From Prevotella sp. CAG:924 (GTDB lineage Bacteria; Bacteroidota; Bacteroidia; Bacteroidales; Bacteroidaceae): DNA of 8,675 bases. Each line of letters opens with the position of its first letter. Positions within the stretch are counted from its first letter, which is position 1. Below the pieces are notes generated by a model. The model was not told the DNA's origin. It saw only the letters and a program-made list of their open reading frames with translations, and made no database searches. Below are positions 6,272 to 8,675 of this stretch, piece by piece. The stretch is from contig HF988520.1 of the NCBI GenBank assembly GCA_000431975.1, forward strand, positions 1 through 8,675, in the 5' to 3' direction. Made by a program: the position numbers and the translations under genes.

Positions 6272-8278
6272 TTACCCCAGAATCTTAGACAACAATTCCG
6301 ATTCTCTTTCCTCCAGCTTTTTCAGTTCTTCGAAGATCACGGAACTTGGCGTCAGCGGTGTGTATTTATAGAACTCACGCGTAAACGGTATCTCGTAACC
6401 GATCTTGCTGTCTGCTTCATTATACCAGAAGTCGGGAGCATACGGACGTACATTCTTGTCCAGATATTCCGCGATGTCCTCTTTCCACGGGATGATCTCG
6501 CTGTCCTTCAGATCCGGATCGGGTGCGAACCCGCTATTCGCATCTGTGGGTTTTACGTATGCTTCCGGCATGTCGGCATTACGCTTGCCGAAATAGTTTC
6601 TCAGCAGAGCCACCTTTCCCTGCGGCACTTTTATCTTGGCCTTCTTCAACTCCGAGAAGAAAGTCAAGTCCGGGATTCCCGCTTGACCCGCCGGCATATT
6701 GTCTTCCCAATAGGTTGCCACTTTTTTCAGCAAGTCGCGGTCCGCTTCCTTATAATCCTCGGCAGTAGCCTCATCGAAATGAATATCCTTATATTCCAAA
6801 CGGAGCGGACGGTTGATGATGAGTTTCGTAAACTTGAAATCCTCCACATCCTTGATCTTGCTCTCAACCTTCAGTTCCGGATTATCTTCGGAAGTATATT
6901 CCCAGTTGGTGAAGTCGTGATAAGCCTGCATGATCAGTTCGCGACAGGCTGTGGTAATCTCCACACGCTTGTTGCCGAGCGGCTTGCGCAACTTCTCAAA
7001 ACATTGGCTGGCATCTATAAGCTGTACTTTGCCGATACGCTCCTCGGACTTGCTTTTGGAAACAACCCAGATATAGGTGGCAATACCGGTGTTATAGAAC
7101 AGGTCGTTGGGCAGCTGGACAATGGCCTCCAGCCAGTCGTGCTCCAGCAGATAGCCGCGGATCTCACTCTCACCGCTTCCGGCATCCCCCTTAAACAGAG
7201 GAGAACCGTTCTGGATGATGGCCATACGGCCGTCTTCCTTCAGCTTGGCCACTCCATTGAGCATGAACAGCATCTGTCCGTCGCCCTTGGCCGGCAGTCC
7301 CGGCGCAAAGCGTCCGGCCTCACCCAGCTCGTGCTCTGCCTTGACACGCTTCTCGGATGCCTGCCAGTCGATGCCAAAGGGCGGATTGGATATGATATAG
7401 TCGAACTGGTAACCCTTGAACTGGTCATCGCCCAGCGTATCGCCCAGACGCATATTGTCGGCATTGCCGCCCTTGATCAGCATATCGGCCTTGGCGATGC
7501 CATAGGTCTGCGGATTGAGCTCCTGACCGTAGCAGGTGATCTCCGCCTCGGGATCAATCTTGCGGAACCGCTCATCCAGACAGGCCAGCATCTGGCTGGT
7601 GCCCATCGCCATGTCGTAGATGGAGGCCACGATGCCCTCGTCCCTCATCTCCTGCTCATGGTCGCCCACGAGCAGTTCGCCCATCAGATAGATGATGTCG
7701 CGCGCCGTGAAGTGCGCTCCTGCCTGGTCGTTGTATGACTCCGAGAATTTCCGCACCAGTTCCTCAAAGATATAGCCCATGTCTACCGCCGAAACCACAT
7801 CGGCTCCCAGATAAGCCTTCGTTGAACAGAACTCCTTGATGACGAGATAAAGACGGTTGTTATCGTCCAGCTTCTTGATCTCATTGTAGAAGTCCATACG
7901 GTCGATGATGTCAATCACATTCTCCGAGAAATGATTCAGGTAGTTCTCGAAGTTGTCCTTGATATTGTCGGGATCGGCCAGCAAGATGTCGAAAGTAAAC
8001 TTGCTGGTATTGTAGAAATGCTGTTTGGCCGCCGCCTCAAGGAAACCTTTCTTTACGGTGATCCCCTTGGCATCGAGATCCTCGTTCATCTTGATGACGG
8101 CATCCTTGGTAGGAGCCAACGTGTCTTCAAAACGCTTGATGACACACATGGGCAGAATCACCCTTCCGTATTCATGGGGCTTGTATAAGCCTACCAGTTT
8201 ATCGGCAATGGTCCAGATAAGGTTGGCCTTCTCCTGTATATTGACTGAGGTCTGTCGCTGCAAGTCTTCTCCGCTCAT
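6272..8278 (-). CDS. hsdM: Type I DNA adenine methyltransferase subunit (HsdM)
   Basis: This is the catalytic methylation subunit. It moves a methyl group from S-adenosylmethionine to the N6 of adenine at the site chosen by HsdS, and it is also part of the restriction complex. It has 668 aa. The N-terminal helical domain (about 10-150, opening VNIQEKANLIWTIADKLVG) is typical of HsdM. Then come GAHFTARD (187-194), the cofactor-binding motif I as DMAMGTSQML (222-231) and the catalytic motif ISNPPF (296-301). Motif I departs from the usual DPxxGTGG form; I believe this is a trait of one HsdM branch rather than damage. The C-terminal region beyond about 470 makes it longer than classical HsdM (about 520 aa). 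The ATG at 8278 follows an A/T-rich leader without a clear Shine-Dalgarno. As first gene of the operon it probably sets expression of fic and hsdS as well. Confidence 0.95.
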   Translation of the reverse strand: MSGEDLQRQTSVNIQEKANLIWTIADKLVGLYKPHEYGRVILPMCVIKRFEDTLAPTKDAVIKMNEDLDAKGITVKKGFLEAAAKQHFYNTSKFTFDILLADPDNIKDNFENYLNHFSENVIDIIDRMDFYNEIKKLDDNNRLYLVIKEFCSTKAYLGADVVSAVDMGYIFEELVRKFSESYNDQAGAHFTARDIIYLMGELLVGDHEQEMRDEGIVASIYDMAMGTSQMLACLDERFRKIDPEAEITCYGQELNPQTYGIAKADMLIKGGNADNMRLGDTLGDDQFKGYQFDYIISNPPFGIDWQASEKRVKAEHELGEAGRFAPGLPAKGDGQMLFMLNGVAKLKEDGRMAIIQNGSPLFKGDAGSGESEIRGYLLEHDWLEAIVQLPNDLFYNTGIATYIWVVSKSKSEERIGKVQLIDASQCFEKLRKPLGNKRVEITTACRELIMQAYHDFTNWEYTSEDNPELKVESKIKDVEDFKFTKLIINRPLRLEYKDIHFDEATAEDYKEADRDLLKKVATYWEDNMPAGQAGIPDLTFFSELKKAKIKVPQGKVALLRNYFGKRNADMPEAYVKPTDANSGFAPDPDLKDSEIIPWKEDIAEYLDKNVRPYAPDFWYNEADSKIGYEIPFTREFYKYTPLTPSSVIFEELKKLEERESELLSKILG

Positions 8279-8412
8279 ATATAGTTTTAAATTAATGTAA
8301 GTTCGACGAATGGCAAATGCCTGTAAGCCTAAGGATTAGGGGAAATGTCGTACTACTATAATACTGAAATACAAAGAACCACGACCCATGACCGCCATGA
8401 TCCCTGCGTAAG

Positions 8413-8442
8413 CAAAGTTATAAAAATATTTTGTATGGCAGA
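8413..8442 (-). promoter_or_regulatory. Candidate Bacteroides-type promoter of the hsdM-fic-hsdS operon
   Basis: On the minus strand TAACTTTG (8420-8413) matches the Bacteroidota -7 consensus TAnnTTTG. An imperfect -33 box, TCTG against TTTG (8442-8439), lies 18 nt upstream, close to the usual spacing. The stretch between them is A/T-rich. Transcription would begin near 8406, leaving a leader of about 130 nt before the hsdM ATG. It is the only full match to the -7 consensus that I found on this strand upstream of hsdM. A chance match in 400 bp is quite possible. Confidence 0.4.
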
Positions 8443-8462
8443 TGATCTCCTGCCAGTTTTTT
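8436..8462 (+). terminator. Inverted repeat with T-run: plus-strand terminator or operator
   Basis: TGGCAG-ATGATCTC-CTGCCA forms a 6-bp stem with an 8-nt loop (8436-8455), followed on the plus strand by GTTTTTT. This looks like a small intrinsic terminator for plus-strand transcription, but no plus-strand gene ends here. On the minus strand the same repeat covers the putative -33 box of the hsdM promoter and is preceded by an A-tract, so it may instead be an operator. Confidence 0.35.
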
Positions 8463-8586
8463 GATATGATGACAGTCCTATAATATGCCCTAACCCTCCA
8501 CGAAACGCACACATCCCATACCTCAACCATACCAAGGAATGAGACCATGCTACTTTTTCGCAACGCTGGCTACCAAGACATTTGAA

Positions 8587-8604
8587 GTCGGACGATTGTC
8601 CGGC
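8587..8604. repeat. GC-rich hairpin
   Basis: GTCGGAC-GATT-GTCCGGC can form a 7-bp stem (one G-T pair) with a 4-nt loop. Neither strand has a T-run after it, so it is not a standard terminator. Its right arm overlaps the 11-bp direct repeat shared with the left flank. Confidence 0.4.
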
Positions 8605-8608
8605 CACA
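8598..8608 (+). repeat. 11-bp direct repeat, right copy
   Basis: GTCCGGCCACA is identical to 162-172 on the left side of the locus and in the same orientation. It also overlaps the right arm of the hairpin at 8587-8604, which gives an alternative reason for its sequence. Confidence 0.35.
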
Positions 8609-8675
8609 GAACCAAAATGAAGAATATTTATTACTTGGCAAAGTAACCATATACTACTTGGACATTGAGTATTAT

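Larger units (their letters stand above)
8279..8675. other. Upstream region of hsdM, no gene recognised
   Basis: This 397-bp stretch holds no coding frame I can support. Minus-strand frames of 75 and 83 codons overlap each other in different frames. They look like no known family and run through the promoter-like and inverted-repeat signals. What is present: a Bacteroides-type promoter candidate, an inverted repeat with a T-run, a GC-rich hairpin at 8587-8604, a small hairpin CCTAA-GGA-TTAGG (8328-8340) in the presumed leader, and an inverted repeat TTACTT-GGCA-AAGTAA (8631-8646). The gene beyond the right edge is not visible. Confidence 0.5.

Noticed and set aside
6149..7738. Long open plus-strand frame (529 codons) opposite hsdM and fic
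   Set aside because: It is the mirror of conserved catalytic regions of HsdM and the Fic N-terminus. The translation is leucine/histidine/glutamine-rich without any recognisable domain, as expected for an antisense shadow in G/C-rich coding DNA.
8336..8607. Two overlapping minus-strand frames (75 and 83 codons) upstream of hsdM
   Set aside because: They resemble no family, compete with each other for the same bases, and run through the promoter-like and inverted-repeat signals.
8631..8646. TTACTT-GGCA-AAGTAA as a terminator
   Set aside because: The stem is A/T-rich and only 6 bp, with no T-run following. It is kept only as a note in the right flank.

Overview
The window holds one complete type I restriction-modification locus, all on the minus strand, read right to left: hsdM (8278-6272), a fic gene (6267-5383), hsdS (5380-4079) and hsdR (3922-185). 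The first three genes are packed as a tight operon with gaps of 4 and 2 nt. A 156-nt gap before hsdR carries the wreck of a fifth gene. Short non-coding flanks lie at both ends (1-184 and 8279-8675).

The organism is probably a Bacteroidota, most likely a gut Bacteroidales. The HsdM, HsdS and HsdR proteins resemble those of that group as I remember them. Most starts have A/T-rich leaders with little Shine-Dalgarno sequence. The only promoter-like signal upstream of hsdM is the Bacteroides-type TAnnTTTG box. This is inference: no rRNA or housekeeping gene is present to confirm it.

Together, HsdM and HsdS would form the adenine methyltransferase, and adding HsdR gives the ATP-driven restriction complex. 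Two features go beyond a standard R-M system. First, the operon encodes an AMP-transferase of the self-inhibited class III (NmFic-like) Fic type, fused to an N-terminal Bro-N/DinD-like domain. It is placed so that the hsdS ribosome-binding site lies inside its last codons. Second, HsdR carries about 190 residues beyond the usual C-terminus, and these end in a helical segment with an RNSESH motif that looks like a HEPN RNase domain. If both are active, the locus could combine DNA restriction with a protein-modifying toxin and an RNase back-up. That reading is a hypothesis.

Between hsdS and hsdR lies a frameshifted fragment of a second Bro-N/DinD-like gene. The two target recognition domains of hsdS are far more A/T-rich than the rest of the locus and sit between near-identical repeats, a pattern expected of domain exchange. 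The right flank holds the likely promoter, overlapped by an inverted repeat. An 11-bp sequence is repeated directly on both sides of the locus.
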